From NCBI GenBank assembly GCA_905221615.1, contig CAJNDT010005996.1, positions 169,501 through 233,500 on the forward strand: a stretch of DNA of 64,000 nucleotides, written 5' to 3'. Made by a program: the position numbers and the translations under genes. The DNA comes from Symbiodinium sp. CCMP2592. Its lineage: Eukaryota > Sar > Dinophyceae > Suessiales > Symbiodiniaceae. Position 1 is the first letter of the stretch. Each line of letters begins with the position of its first letter. Shown one piece after another: positions 49,160 to 60,900 of this stretch. Under the pieces are notes generated by a model, which had not been told where the DNA came from, ran no database searches, and saw nothing but the letters and a program-made list of their open reading frames with translations.

Positions 49160-50472
49160 CTGCGAATTCCGTACTTATCTCATTGAACAAACCAGTCCAA
49201 AACTTGTGTGCACGTGTGCTTGTCGCCAGTGAGGGGTCCGTCCGTTTAGCCAGCTGGACTTGACGGAGCTTCGGTAACTGAGGTCATGAAGCAACAATAG
49301 GTCAATAGGTTATAGTTGACTATTTCCAAACAACTCTCCTGTAAGGCCTGCACACCATTGCACACTTGCAATTGCCTGCAGGAAGCTAAACCCCAAACCC
49401 GAGACCCCAACCCTAAACCCCGAACATCCCTGTACTCCAAGCATCAAGCCCTAAGCTCAGCTCTAAAGCCCAAACTCTAAACATCCCCAACCCCCCCAAC
49501 AAAAATATGAACCCTAAACCCCTACATCTCAAGCATATGAACCCTCCAAACCTATAAACCCTAAACCCCATGCGCTCAATTTTTTCAAGTTCGGATCGCC
49601 TTCTCGAGGCGGCGAGTGGCAATCGCCGCATCGCTGCGCAGCTGAAGCAGGCGCCTGGGCCCGGGGAGTTTCGGATAGGAGGCTTGGGTTCCAGGTTTTG
49701 GGGCTTATGGGGTTTACAGTTCCGGGCTTATGGGATTCAGGGTTATGGGATTTACGATTCCGAGATTTGGGCTTAAGGTAGTTCGTTGTGCCTTCTTCGG
49801 TTTGGACTGTGGTTATGGTCACATTTCCATGTCCTCTGCTCTTCGGGTTTATATACACGGGTTTCGGCCTGTTTTCGCATTTAATTTGAATACTTAGTGT
49901 TCAGGGTTTAAGGGCTTCGGGTTTTGTGTAGCCTAGGGCGTCTAGGCTCAATGGGTTCAGAGGTTTAAGCCGAAGTGGCTCAAACTCTTGAGCTTTTGGG
50001 GCTTGAGGCCTTCAGGAAACTTTACGGTGCACCTGAAACTCTAGGGTGCACCTGAACTCTGTGAGACCTGCTATTTTTGAGGGCCTCTTACCATCGTTTC
50101 CCTGCACGAGCCCCTGAACCCTACACCCTGAACCCCTAAACCTTAAACCGCTAAACTCCACACCCTGAACCCTACACCCAGGGTGTGGGCATCGTAGGGC
50201 GTGGGGTCGAGCGGGAAGCTTCCAAGGGCTCGCAGATCTTCACTGCCCCAACTGGATCCGCCAGGCCAAAATCTGCGAGCGTAGTCACAATCTCAAGAGT
50301 GATAACAATCCAGGTCATGATCGATATCGAGCTGACTAACTCCTCCTCACTAAAAAAACATCTAACGACTGGCGGACTGACTAGCTAGCTAACTAGCCGA
50401 CTAATTAACTAACTAGTTACTGACATTCCGATCTTCGAGGAATTGATGCAGCAGGTTAACATGGCTTAAGGC

Positions 50473-50622
50473 TTATGAGCCAGCGTCTTGGTAACTCCTG
50501 TCGAGCGGCGCGTGCATCTGCCGCACGGCGTCCGTCATCGCATCCTCGCGCTGCTCGATGTGGATCTGCAGCATAGTGCACGTGGCACGTTCTGACACGG
50601 CGTAGAGGAAGGCATGGAGAAC
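50473..50622 (-). CDS. Probable C-terminal exon, product unknown
   Basis: AACACCAG|G opens a 49-codon frame to a TAA. It reads VLHAFLYAVSERATCTMLQI, HIEQREDAMTDAVRQMHAPL and DRSYQDAGS. The composition is strongly protein-like and the other minus frames are poorer. It is probably the 3' end of a minus-strand gene whose upstream exons lie above 50.6 kb. Confidence 0.6.
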   Translation of the reverse strand, partial: VLHAFLYAVSERATCTMLQIHIEQREDAMTDAVRQMHAPLDRSYQDAGS

Positions 50623-50879
50623 CTGGTGTTTGCCTACAGAGCTGTGATTCATGAACTTGTGCTGAAGGGATTGCTACTTGAGCCTTTGGCCCCAAGATAC
50701 GGGGTCGAATCAAACAGTCCACTGAAGAAGCTCCTTAAACTGAGGACGGCTGTGTGAAAGATCTAGACAGCAAGCCCTCGGCTCTCTTCTGAATCAGGTT
50801 GGCGCCGTGCCAACATGTGATATGCGCGCTCTGAGCTGCTAATGAACGGGTTAAAAATTATTTTGGAGAAAACTCCTTA

Positions 50880-50930
50880 CGACTTCTGCCGAAACCCTAA
50901 ACCCTAAGGCCCTAAAACCCTAAACCTACC
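50880..50930. repeat. Telomere-like tract (CCCTAAA)
   Basis: AAACCCTAAACCCTAAGGCCCTAAAACCCTAAACC-like run inside unassigned DNA. Confidence 0.8.
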
Positions 50931-51459
50931 CGATGGCCGGCCAAGTGCACCACTGTGCCCGAGCTGAAAGCGAATTCTGTGCAATTCTGTAAGCAACACC
51001 GCGGAGCAAGAAATGCAGTGCCTGGTGCTTCTCCTTGGCTTAATTGCGCTCTGGGAGAGACATCATTTGGTCTAAATGTGATACCGAGTCATGAACGCCA
51101 GGCTACCAATGCAAAACAATGACGCTAAGGGCTTCGTCGAAGCTTCGACTCAACGAAGAGCATAGCTATAGAGCAGATGGGTCGTTCTCCATTGTTGGGT
51201 CCGCATTTGAAGGTCCCCATTCAGTCTAAGATTCGCATACTGCCAAGTTGAAAGACCCGCATGTGTGAGGTCGCGTCTAGCGGTTTGGTGGCAGGGCTCG
51301 AAGCCAGGCGCTTGACACAACATCCCCAACTGCCCATGCTCTGCATTTGTGGCGCCGGCATTGAAGACAGGGGTCATGAGTCATGACGCATGCAAACTGT
51401 CATCATACGCTGCAGATAAACAGCTTCAGATTCTCTTGTGGTCTCAGGAACCCCCACAG

Positions 51460-51550
51460 TTCTTGGGCGCTCAAAGATGTTCGTCTTTTGGCTTTTGTGC
51501 GGCAAGGTCATGCTTACGAGCTTCTCTCAATCCTAGCTGCTCGACCGGAA
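51460..51550 (+). CDS. Possible ankyrin-repeat exon on the plus strand
   Basis: After CCCCCACAG a frame reads VRLLAFVRQGHAYELLSILA and ARPEVV before a possible GTTGTC donor. The pattern L-L-x-x-x-x-x-G-x-x-x-x-L-x-x-x-L-A-A-R-P is what ankyrin-repeat proteins show. It would be the only plus-strand coding exon with family resemblance; the frame meets TAA a few codons later if not spliced. Confidence 0.4.
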
Positions 51551-52179
51551 GTTGTCAATTTTTAAGCTGCATACGGGTTCTATAGCAATAGAGTGTGTCA
51601 GGTTTGAGGCTTTCGGGTTTGGCTTTTTGCGGTCGGGGTGCAACGCCTCAGAAGAGTCCCACGTACTCTAGGATTCTTCTGGCATAATGAAAAAAGACCC
51701 CGCAAAAAAGGCTCCTCCAAATTACGGAATGCGTTGGAATCCCAGAAACACGGGGACCCCAACAAAGACTCCAGATGAAAACGAGAAATGGCTTCTGTGA
51801 GGGACCCTTGGAGAAGCACCTCTTGGAATCGAGGAACTTGAGGCCTAATATTCCGAACCCCCATAGACCCCACCTGCACACCCTAAAACACTCCATAGCA
51901 GTAGCAACAGAACAAAATCCTTGCAAAACGTTGGCATTCAGAGATCCCCTCCTTGCTGCCCAGGATGCCAAGCTTTGCAGTGCCTGGGCCAAGGTCTCCG
52001 CGGCTTCGGAGGAGAGCCTCGCAGTCTGATCCTCCACGAAGGCCACGACCTGAAACACTCGTCTGCTAGTATTCAGGGACGCAGCTAATGTACACACACA
52101 AACGCACAAGCACACATACATACGTACATACATACTTACCTGCATGACTGCCTACTTGCATGCACACATACATATAACA

Positions 52180-52450
52180 CAACTGTAGCGTGTATCTCTC
52201 TCTCTCTATATATATATATACATATAGGTGTGATATGATAGGATATGATATGAGGTGATATGGTATGGATTATATGCTATGACATAACATAACTTAAAAT
52301 AATGTCACACGCTATTGTATGACATCTTATGATATGAAATGACATGACATGATATGGCATGGCATGATATGACATGATATGATATGACACTTGTGCCTAT
52401 ACATGCGTGTGTGCGTGTGCGTATATGTATGTATATATACACATAATATT
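52180..52450. repeat. TC/TA microsatellite and GATAT-type satellite
   Basis: TCTCTCTATATATA run then imperfect GATATGATATGACATGATAT repeats over about 200 bp. Confidence 0.9.
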
Positions 52451-53477
52451 ATATGGTGAAGCACCGTCAGCAACAACGTAGCTATAACAGAACGAAGGTC
52501 GACCTGATAACTTTCAATCTGCTCATGCATTGTATGGCCACATGCACCCCTTCCTGTCCGGGCCAATCGCCTTCACACTTGAGTTCCGATACAGATGAAA
52601 GCACCCAACCCCCTGCCCCACCCGGCACAAGTAAAATCATGACGGTAAGAGTTGAGATACTTGGTTAAGTATTCGGGCGAGAGGCTGTCCTCTCGCTGTC
52701 CTTCTCCTGCTGCGGGTCCGCAGACAAACGGCTTCTTAGAAGACTTGCCGGCGATCTAAGCACGTAGCACGGCTGCTGCAATGCTACAAACGGTAATGAC
52801 TGCGATGGTTATAATCATAGCCTTAACAGGACAGCCATGATCCTGGCAATTTTGTCAACATTGACAATATCGGCTCATGGCGGAATGAATCTTAGCAGCT
52901 AGCCCGAGGATCGCGAAGCCAAGAACCTGAAAGCCAGCCCAACTGTGGCTTCACCCTCCATCCACCCAAGCTCTCCAACTTTGAGCAGTATGAAATCCGA
53001 GTTCATAGGCCTGAGAACGAAGCCCTGCACCCAAACAAACCTTTACAAGCAACGGACAACAAATTGAAGCCCCTAAACCCTTGCCCTGCAAAGCTGCGGG
53101 CTCCTCCCGTTTTGCGCGCTCGGTAAAGGCAGCTAACTCTTCCTCCTCCTCAATGGCCTGTGGCATCTCGAGGTTTAGGATTTAGGGTTTTTCTGGGTTT
53201 ACGGTTTAGGCCTCAAGGTTCCTGAATCTGCTCTCCGCTTTCGACTCATAGGAGCAGAAGATGGGAGAGTTGAGGATTGAGACATCTGCACTGAAAGCGG
53301 TAGACACACTATAGATTCACTGTATTTCAGGTTTGGGGTCCAGGACCATTACTATCCGAATCACCGACATCATCACTAAATGCGACAAGCCCGGAGCCAC
53401 TGCAAACTGCTACAGGAAAGTCCACAAGAAACAGCTCTCAACAAGCGGAACCAAACGCGAACACAAGGGATATTTTC

Positions 53478-53578
53478 TGTGACTATATTACTATATTACT
53501 ATACTACTATACAACTATATTACTATATTACTATATGACTATATGTCTATATTACTATATGACTATATTACTATATTA
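53478..53578. repeat. CTATATTA tandem repeat (about 8-9 bp unit)
   Basis: ACTATATTACTATATTACTA-like units repeated about ten times with single substitutions. Confidence 0.9.
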
Positions 53579-53971
53579 AAGCATCTCTGTGGCGCCTCGT
53601 TCATGGCCAGCTTGAAGATCGCCTTCTCCTGGGTGTCCGTCACGAGATCGTTCGTCCTGTCTCTCCGGCTCTTCCCGGGGGGGGTTTAGAGTATAGGGGT
53701 TTAGGGTTTAGGGTTTAGGAACTGGTTATTTCAGGGACTTATAAGTACCAAAACCCCAATGAGGGTCCCTTTTAGGTTTCAGACATGGTATCCCAAGAGT
53801 CCGAGACAAACTGCAAGCGCTAATGCTCAACTGCACGAGCACAGATGCAATTGGAAAGCTGTTTAGTGTCGCTGGCGGCAGGAAGCCGAAAACAACGACA
53901 TAGCTACCTACTGGGCCCTGCGTAAACATGCTAGGTGTGTTTCGATTATCTGAGGGACCGCCGAGGCTTAC

Positions 53972-54095
53972 GCCCAACAAGCTGCAATCGAACCCCAGGA
54001 TCCCTCCGCCGTGTCCCTGGAACAGGCCGGCTATCGAAGTAGTGGACCACGTCGAAGGCGAAGTACAGGCCACTCCGGATGCAGCGTGTGCTGCT
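53972..54095 (-). CDS. Putative exon, product unknown
   Basis: 41 codons after TCGCCCGCAG, ending GGGC|GTAAGC. Includes RCIRSGLYFAFDVVHYFDSR, then a basic Pro/Arg stretch. The plus strand is also open here, so the strand choice rests on the splice sites and the direction of neighbours. Confidence 0.5.
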
Positions 54096-54304
54096 CTGCG
54101 GGCGACAAAAGATGCTTTTAGCATGCCGACGAGAACTGTTCTGTTAGTTGTGGCACTTCAATTGCTTCTGCTATACCACTTCTTGTTGTGTTTGTTGTTG
54201 CTGCTAACTTACCTTCACAACCCTGCTGAACTCACAGTAAGTTATGCAGTGCGAAACGGACTTGATAACCATCATCGAAGTCATACATTGTAGCGGTAGG
54301 GTTG

Positions 54305-54334
54305 GAAGCAGCAGCAGCAGCAGCAGCAGCAGCA
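54305..54334. repeat. (CAG)n run
   Basis: About nine to ten CAG/AGC triplets between low-complexity triplet tracts. Confidence 0.9.
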
Positions 54335-55588
54335 GTCGCACCCGTGGTGGTAGTACTCATGTGGTAGCTATGCTACCGCTAGTAGCACCAGCACTGCTCG
54401 TCGTCGTACGAGGGAAGTTCTTATGTTTGAGGCTAGGGTTTGGACGACCCTATGACGTTGGCACAAGTGGTAGTGCTCTTGCTAAGATTCGCATGTGCTG
54501 CTGCGCTTCTTGCACGACATAAAGACTGCTTCCAGACTGGTAGGTAGCAAATGCTTCAGCCCCAGGGAGACTTGGTTGCAGTGCGTAGTACTAGCATGAC
54601 ACATTAAGCACGGGTAGAAGGCCCTCAATCAAATACTGCGGACTGGCTTTGAGCATAGCACATGGCAACTAAACCTGCCTCCAAGTCTGCCAGGGATTCG
54701 TGGGCCTCGCTTACGGCGAAAGGCGCTTCAGTCTCCTGCAGACTGATCAAGATGGATCAGGAGTTCTGTGGGGTTTGCTTGCAACCAACTTCAACTCGAA
54801 TCAGTGCGAAACTAAATGGCGCAGAGGCTGGGGCTTACTCTGCCGATCCGACACTTCCGTGGAACGATGAAAGCTAACGAGCATCACCATCATGAGCACA
54901 ATCAACTTCATGATCGTCATCATGATCGTCGCAATCACTGCTGCTTGCAATATGGGTGCACCACCAGCGTCAGCCCGAATGCAATGGCCCTTCACCGACG
55001 GTCACTTATCATTAAAGCTACAACACCGCCCTTATGACACAACAAAGACACTCACAGTATCAGGTTGACTGCTACATCCAAACCAACTGCTCCCAAAACA
55101 ACACAAGACTGTGCAGAAAGCCCATGCCAAGAGATTTCGAATGACATAAGGAGGGAACCGGCGCACACAGACAAGAACTAAACAGTCCTCGGGCAAGACC
55201 GGCGAAGAAAAAACTGCCTACTATGTTGCAGTTTTCCGTCTATGGGGCTTTCGGGACACAGACCTCAGCGCACTCAAGCGATGCTGGCCTGCAGATGCTG
55301 CGTCCAGGAATTGTGAAGTGTCCTGTAGCAATGTAGCATTGTAAGTGCAGCAGCTTTCAGCGGAGACGAAAACTAAAAGTGGTCTTGTCTCTGTGGATTG
55401 GCTTCGCCGAGTTCATGATCTGAGCAAGTCGGGTTAAGTGTCGCTCTCCGAATCTGAGCTGCAGCCAATTGATTCACAAATGGCACAACAATGCCTCAGG
55501 TCATGTCAAGTCTGCAGTCTGCATGGATGCTGATATTCGCGTCTTGGCAGGATGGCGGAACTTGACAGCCACACAAATCCAGACGAAC

Positions 55589-55755
55589 CTGCAGCTACGT
55601 GCCATGGACTTGAATTCTCTATGGACACGGAAGGTACTGTCTTGAGCGCAACTTCGGCGACGGCATGGGTCTTGCACTTCACCCTCCATGCACCTTCACT
55701 CTCCGCAACTCTGACTCGCAAATGTTGAATTGCATCATCTAGCCCCAATGATTCG
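55589..55755 (-). CDS. 55-codon exon, product unknown
   Basis: Bounded by GGTTCAG and GCTGCAG|GTTCGT. Pieces are GLDDAIQHLRVRVAESEGAW, RVKCKTHAVAEVALKTVPSV and IENSSPWHVAA. The frame continues open in both directions, so edges are approximate. Alternating hydrophobic and charged residues suggest a beta-rich fold; no family recognised. Confidence 0.6.
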
Positions 55756-56283
55756 CTGAACCATGGTCCTCTCTGCTTGCGAGGGAGGCAGGCCAGGTAT
55801 CAATCTCAGCTGCGGGGGGATGGCTTGCGGCAGGCTGAATTGTGGCCTACCCCGAAATCCGTCCAGGAACAGCTATGTTCAGAACAGGACATGTTGCAGG
55901 GGCAGCTGCATCCCATCAAATGCATGCTCCGCCCTTTCTCTAGTTATCGTTGCAGGTTTTGTCAGGCGTGCAGAGACAACTGACAAGCATGGAACAAATG
56001 ACATGTCGAAATAGCAGAGCTGCTCCACAAGAAAGTGGCTGTTCAGCAGCCGGTCGCTCTGACACATCACCTGCTACTGTTTAGGGTTGAGTCTTCAGGC
56101 GTTGGATTGAACATATGCTGGTGCAATCCCAACGACTCGACAATGTCTTGCTAGGGCTCCTGGCATGCATTCAAGAGAGAGAGACAGAGAGAGACAGAGC
56201 TGGAGAGTGAGTGTGAGTGTGAGAGTTGCAGTGAGCAACTGGGTGAGCGAGAGCGACAGCGATCTATCTTCATGGCAGCAGAC

Positions 56284-56370
56284 TTCTTTGATAACGTTGG
56301 GAGGGTAATTCATCTTCGAGCGGCTGGCCCCATAAAACAGATCAGAGCCTTGCAGGATATGGGGCGGGAA
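56284..56370 (-). CDS. 29-codon exon, product unknown
   Basis: Acceptor TTTCCTGAG after a T/G-rich tract; donor GAA|GTCTGC. Encodes FPPHILQGSDLFYGASRSKM and NYPPNVIKE. Phase 0 at both ends. Confidence 0.55.
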
Positions 56371-56485
56371 CTCAGGAAATCCGAGCCTCCGCACACGCAA
56401 AACAGAATGACTGAGGGGATCTGTCTTGTTAACTTGCTTCCAGCGTTCAGGAGAGCAGGCTGCCCCCGACTCTGTTCACGGGAAT

Positions 56486-56571
56486 GTAGGGGCCTCAATA
56501 AATAAGAAATAAGGTTTTGGGGGGGGGGTATTATACTATAACTATAACAAGGAACCCCCCAAAACCCCTTC
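56486..56571. mobile_element. MITE-like element, family A, right end degraded
   Basis: GTAGGGGCCTCAATAAATAA with a GGTTTTGGGGGGGG run and TATTATACTATAACTATAAC, then AAGGAACCCCCCAAAACCCC. The inverted terminal GGGGCC is lost. Confidence 0.65.
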
Positions 56572-56817
56572 TAAGACGCCTTGCGATTCCAGACAGCTTC
56601 CTCTGCAAAAGCGTTCCAAATCCTCAGCTGCGTGTAAATCTCTTGTCAAAAGGGGGTGGAGGATCCTCGGAGCTACTGAAGTACAGAATTCAGGTGTTCA
56701 GGAGGCCCAAGACCCTGCTAAGGATCGCTGTCTTAGTGTCTGCGACCGGGAAACCTCGTGAAACAAAACACGACAACCACAGACCACTTCTACATATAGT
56801 ATAGTATTTAAATGTAA

Positions 56818-56853
<36 letters not shown>

Positions 56854-57001
56854 CAACACAGTATAATAGAAAATAACATATCTAATGCATGAGCCAAGGA
56901 TCTCTTTCAGCTGCACGCGCTCCTGCTCAGGAAAAATCCAGACCACTCAAGTCAAATGTAGTCGGCTCTGGGCCTATAAACGGTGCAGGGTGTCAGTTTT
57001 C

Positions 57002-57040
57002 AAGAACCCTAAACCCCAAACCCTAAACCCTAAACCCAGC
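57002..57040. repeat. Telomere-like tract (CCCTAAA)
   Basis: Four near-perfect CCCTAAA/CCCAAAC units in a row. Confidence 0.85.
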
Positions 57041-57575
57041 TTATACAGGGAATAGGGCTCAGGGTTTGAAGCCCTGGAGAAGGGCTTCTCGAGTTGCTGC
57101 TCGCAGGATCCAGGAGCATAGTCCCTATCACTTCGGGGCCCGGGGCGACCGATTCTTCAAGTCTGCGAAACTCCAGGCCTGCAAGACACGAGGCTTCAAA
57201 CGAAGCTCTTTAATTACCTTCACATATCTTCTAAGTTCCGAATAAGATCGCAAGAACGAAGGCACGTATAGGGATCTCGTCTACGGAAAGCTGAGCCCGG
57301 CCTTTCTGCGATTCATCCGCCAACGGCGCCACAGCTCCTGAATCCTGGGCTGCAAATCGTACTCGCAGAGTTTACAGGTCGGGTTCATGGGCCACTCTGC
57401 GAAACCCAACATCAATCAACACAAAGGGTCTAGATTTTGGATTCCAGGAAAGTTGGCGCTACATCATCTCGGCCCCATGCCCCATGCATCCCCTGCCCCA
57501 GGCCGAGATTCTCTGAAGAACAAGATCCGCATGAGACCGCCATGCAGCGGAATTACTTGTCTAGGAGTGAATCAC

Positions 57576-57640
57576 AGGAGCGGAGGAATTCTGCGGCCAG
57601 GGGCTGGTGAAGCAAAGACTGGCGCAGCCGTGCACGCTTC
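57576..57640 (-). CDS. Exon of a basic helix, perhaps part of the channel gene's 3' end
   Basis: 65 nt after an excellent acceptor (TTCGCCTCCCTTCCAG|G), donor CTCCT|GTGATT. Encodes KRARLRQSLLHQPLAAEFLR. It lies 3' of the channel exons on the same strand; membership is not proven. Confidence 0.55.
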
Positions 57641-57955
57641 CTGGAAGGGAGGCGAACAGGGAGGGCTCAACTTGGTCCTGGATTCGAAGGTTTTAGGAGT
57701 TTCAGGTTCAGGAGCCGCCATTAGGGGTGCAGGATGTTGTGCAACAGATCACAGGGTTCGTTGTTGCCAATAGCTGTGGGCAGAGGTGGTGCGACCTCCG
57801 CTTGAGGCATGGGGCTTCTGGCACACGATTGCTTACTTCAAGCAAGCTAAGCATGTCTCTATTTCATAGCTCTGTGATGTATGCATGCATGTAAGTCTGT
57901 ATGCATGCCTGTGCGCACATATGTTCTTCTTGTTCGTATGCATGCATGCACGCAC

Positions 57956-60900
57956 CTCCAGCAACTGCCCTATACTCGGGAAACCAGCAATGGCCTGAAG
58001 CATTCGACAAGCAATCGGTGTTACTCGAAGAGCGGTGGTGTTGGTCGAAGTCAGACTTATCAGCACACAGGTGAACGCGCAGCACTGGCCCTTGTCCGCA
58101 TGAAGTTACTGTAAGGGTGACAGCTCCTGGGATGACAGGGCTTTAGCATCAAAGTAAAGCCGTTTCCAGCTTCGAGGACGGGGACCGCCAGTCCGTTTGT
58201 AAGACGCATGGCCTGCTCGAGCTCCAGTTTAAAACCAACGAACAGGAAGTACTGGGATGTATTGGGTGACGGTCAGTTCAGCAGAGCTGCTTTACCATCA
58301 TGTAGTTGTCCATGATGATCGCCAGCAGCATGTTCAGAAGGATGATTACAACCAGGACCTGTGAGGCACTGAAGAAATTCTTCAGTCGGAAGGACCGTGT
58401 CATTCTGCCATAGCATACCAGATCGCACCACATCGCATCATACAGTGTTAATTATGCCAACTCGCGCAATATCATACCACATCGTCACATACTATACGGC
58501 ACCATGACATATGCATCATATCATACCGCATCATCTCATCGTATCATACTAGTCTAGATCACACCAGATCATATCTTACATGACATATCGTCTGCAAATT
58601 AGCAGACAACCCATCTATGCATACGACCACACACATGCCAGCGTCGAACGATCTGCTGTGAAGTACGGTTCGGAACCCGGCAGTGTGGTAGGTGCGCTTC
58701 GAGCGAAAATAAACATCATTAGCAGCACTGCTTCAGTGCTTGTGGCTTGGGCCTGAGGACAGATCTTGCGCTACAGACACAAGGCCAAAACTCGGCCAGC
58801 TACCAGGAGTAGTCACCTAGCTAGCACCTACATTCTGCTTCACTCTACATCAGCGGTTTGAAAGAGTCCCGCCTCAAATGCGGTGAACCACACGTAGGCC
58901 GCAGGACGGGATACCTGCGGGATTTACGGCTTGCATTTCGAAAAGGATGGTGCTGGACACAAAAGGTGCATGAGGGTAGGTCTTGGAGGGTGGACCATGG
59001 CTGCTTCTGGATGGGTGCTGCTCATTTGATGTTTTCGGGATATGGTTTCCTTCAGCTCCGACTGTTTCATGTTGCGATCCGGGGTGGAACAAACAAGCGT
59101 CCACAGCGTCCTTCTCCCAATCATTAAGGCCCGTATATCATGGCTTTGAGACTCGGACCTGTCAGGGACCAGGGACGGTTGCGGCTAGAGTTCTACGCGA
59201 AGAAATGCAAATCTCTGCATGCGGCCTGTTTGCACCATTACTATAAGGGCTCAGCCTGATTCGTTCCTGGCCTTTACGCAGTTGTACTTCATAGTTAGTT
59301 TCACACATACTGTAAGCCCAAAGCTTCCGAAGGATAGAACCTTCCATCGCTAAATCTCAGCACCTGCAAATACCAATCCTGAAAATCAACTTTAACAAGG
59401 GAGCCTTGATCAGTGGAATAGGTGTGTACTGTAGTATACGAAAATACGTAGAGAGAGACCACCAGGGATTAAGTTTCAAGTTGATTCCGATCCCTCGATT
59501 ACTTCACTTATGACCGTGCCATCTCCAGCTCTTTGAAGTGCTTGTCGTCGAACTCATCGAAAACTATCCTGCCGATGGCACAGAGACACAGGTCTTCGGA
59601 GTGTTGGTGTACATTATAACGTAGTTATAATGAGGAGCCCTAGGAACTTGTAGTATAGTATTACCTTGAGCTACCACAATGAATGGCCCGTGTACATTCT
59701 ATAATAAGGTATATAATACAAAAAACCTACAAAGAAGCAAGTATGTAGGAAGTTTAAAGTGTAGTAGGGTATATAAGAAAAACCTACAGAGAAGCAGGTT
59801 TTGGAAGTTTAAAGTTATTCTGGCCATGATATTGCAGTTGGGGCGCACAGGCTCTCGAGCTGAGTGAAGACTGAAACCCAGGCGGTCCAAAAGCAGACTC
59901 TAACGATAATTAGTCAAAATAGTCATAAGAGAATGAGCATAATCATATGAATAGCTTCAACAAACTTATATTGACAACACAGCGATGGTTATATCACCAA
60001 TAAGAAGCATAGACAAATGATAAACTACAGTATTGTGATGCAGGTGGGTGAGCTGGCGAGAACAGCAACCCACGATGCGACATTGCAGTTGCATTTGAAT
60101 GAAAGAGCCTCAGCTCGGAAACGGCCTGACTTTTCCAGGCACGACCATGCAAAACCTCACATGCCATCCGACACTTGAATGAAAGCCAACATCCCGAAAA
60201 GCGAGAAAACTCATTGAAAGTCGGCCTCTCATTGCCGGCATCTCAGCCGAGCCGAATCCGAACGACTCCCAAACGCATCTGAGACCCTTGTGTTGAACAT
60301 CTCACTTACCCGTTAGTGGTTCAAAGATCCTCAGCACAAGCTGTGAAACATTCTGAACAGACTCTGGGAGCCAACAGAGTCCTGAACGCTGAAGGCCCGA
60401 ACCCTCAAGCTCTGAACTCTAAAACCCTCACAAACCTTACACCTTAACACCCTAGACCTGCATAACCACAACGTTAAACTCTTAACCCTGAATTTTAACC
60501 TCACATCGTATGTTTTCTGCCACGGCGCCTGAAGGCGAAATGAAGGGCTCTCCCGAAATTGCCCAAGTCCTGCTATGCCAGCTTAGGGTTGGAGATCTTG
60601 TTGACGATCATGATCGTTAATACTATCACTACTACTAAGAATATTATAACTATTAACCTGCTCCTACAACAACTACTACTACTTCTTCGTCTTCAGCTTC
60701 TACTACTACTACTACTACTACTACTACTGCTACTACCACTACTACCACTACTACCACTACCACTACCACTACTACTTCTTCTGCTTCTACTACTCCAACA
60801 CCAACTCCAACTCCTACTCCTACCCCTACTCCTGCTCCTCCTCCGCCTGCTCCTGCTCCTGCTCCTACTCCTTCTTCCGCCTGCTCCTGCTCCTGCTCCT

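Noticed and set aside
58130..58255. Minus-strand frame YFLFVGFKLELEQAMRLTNG next to the S6 exon
   Set aside because: It would need a 40-nt intron after the S6 exon, far shorter than any other modelled intron.
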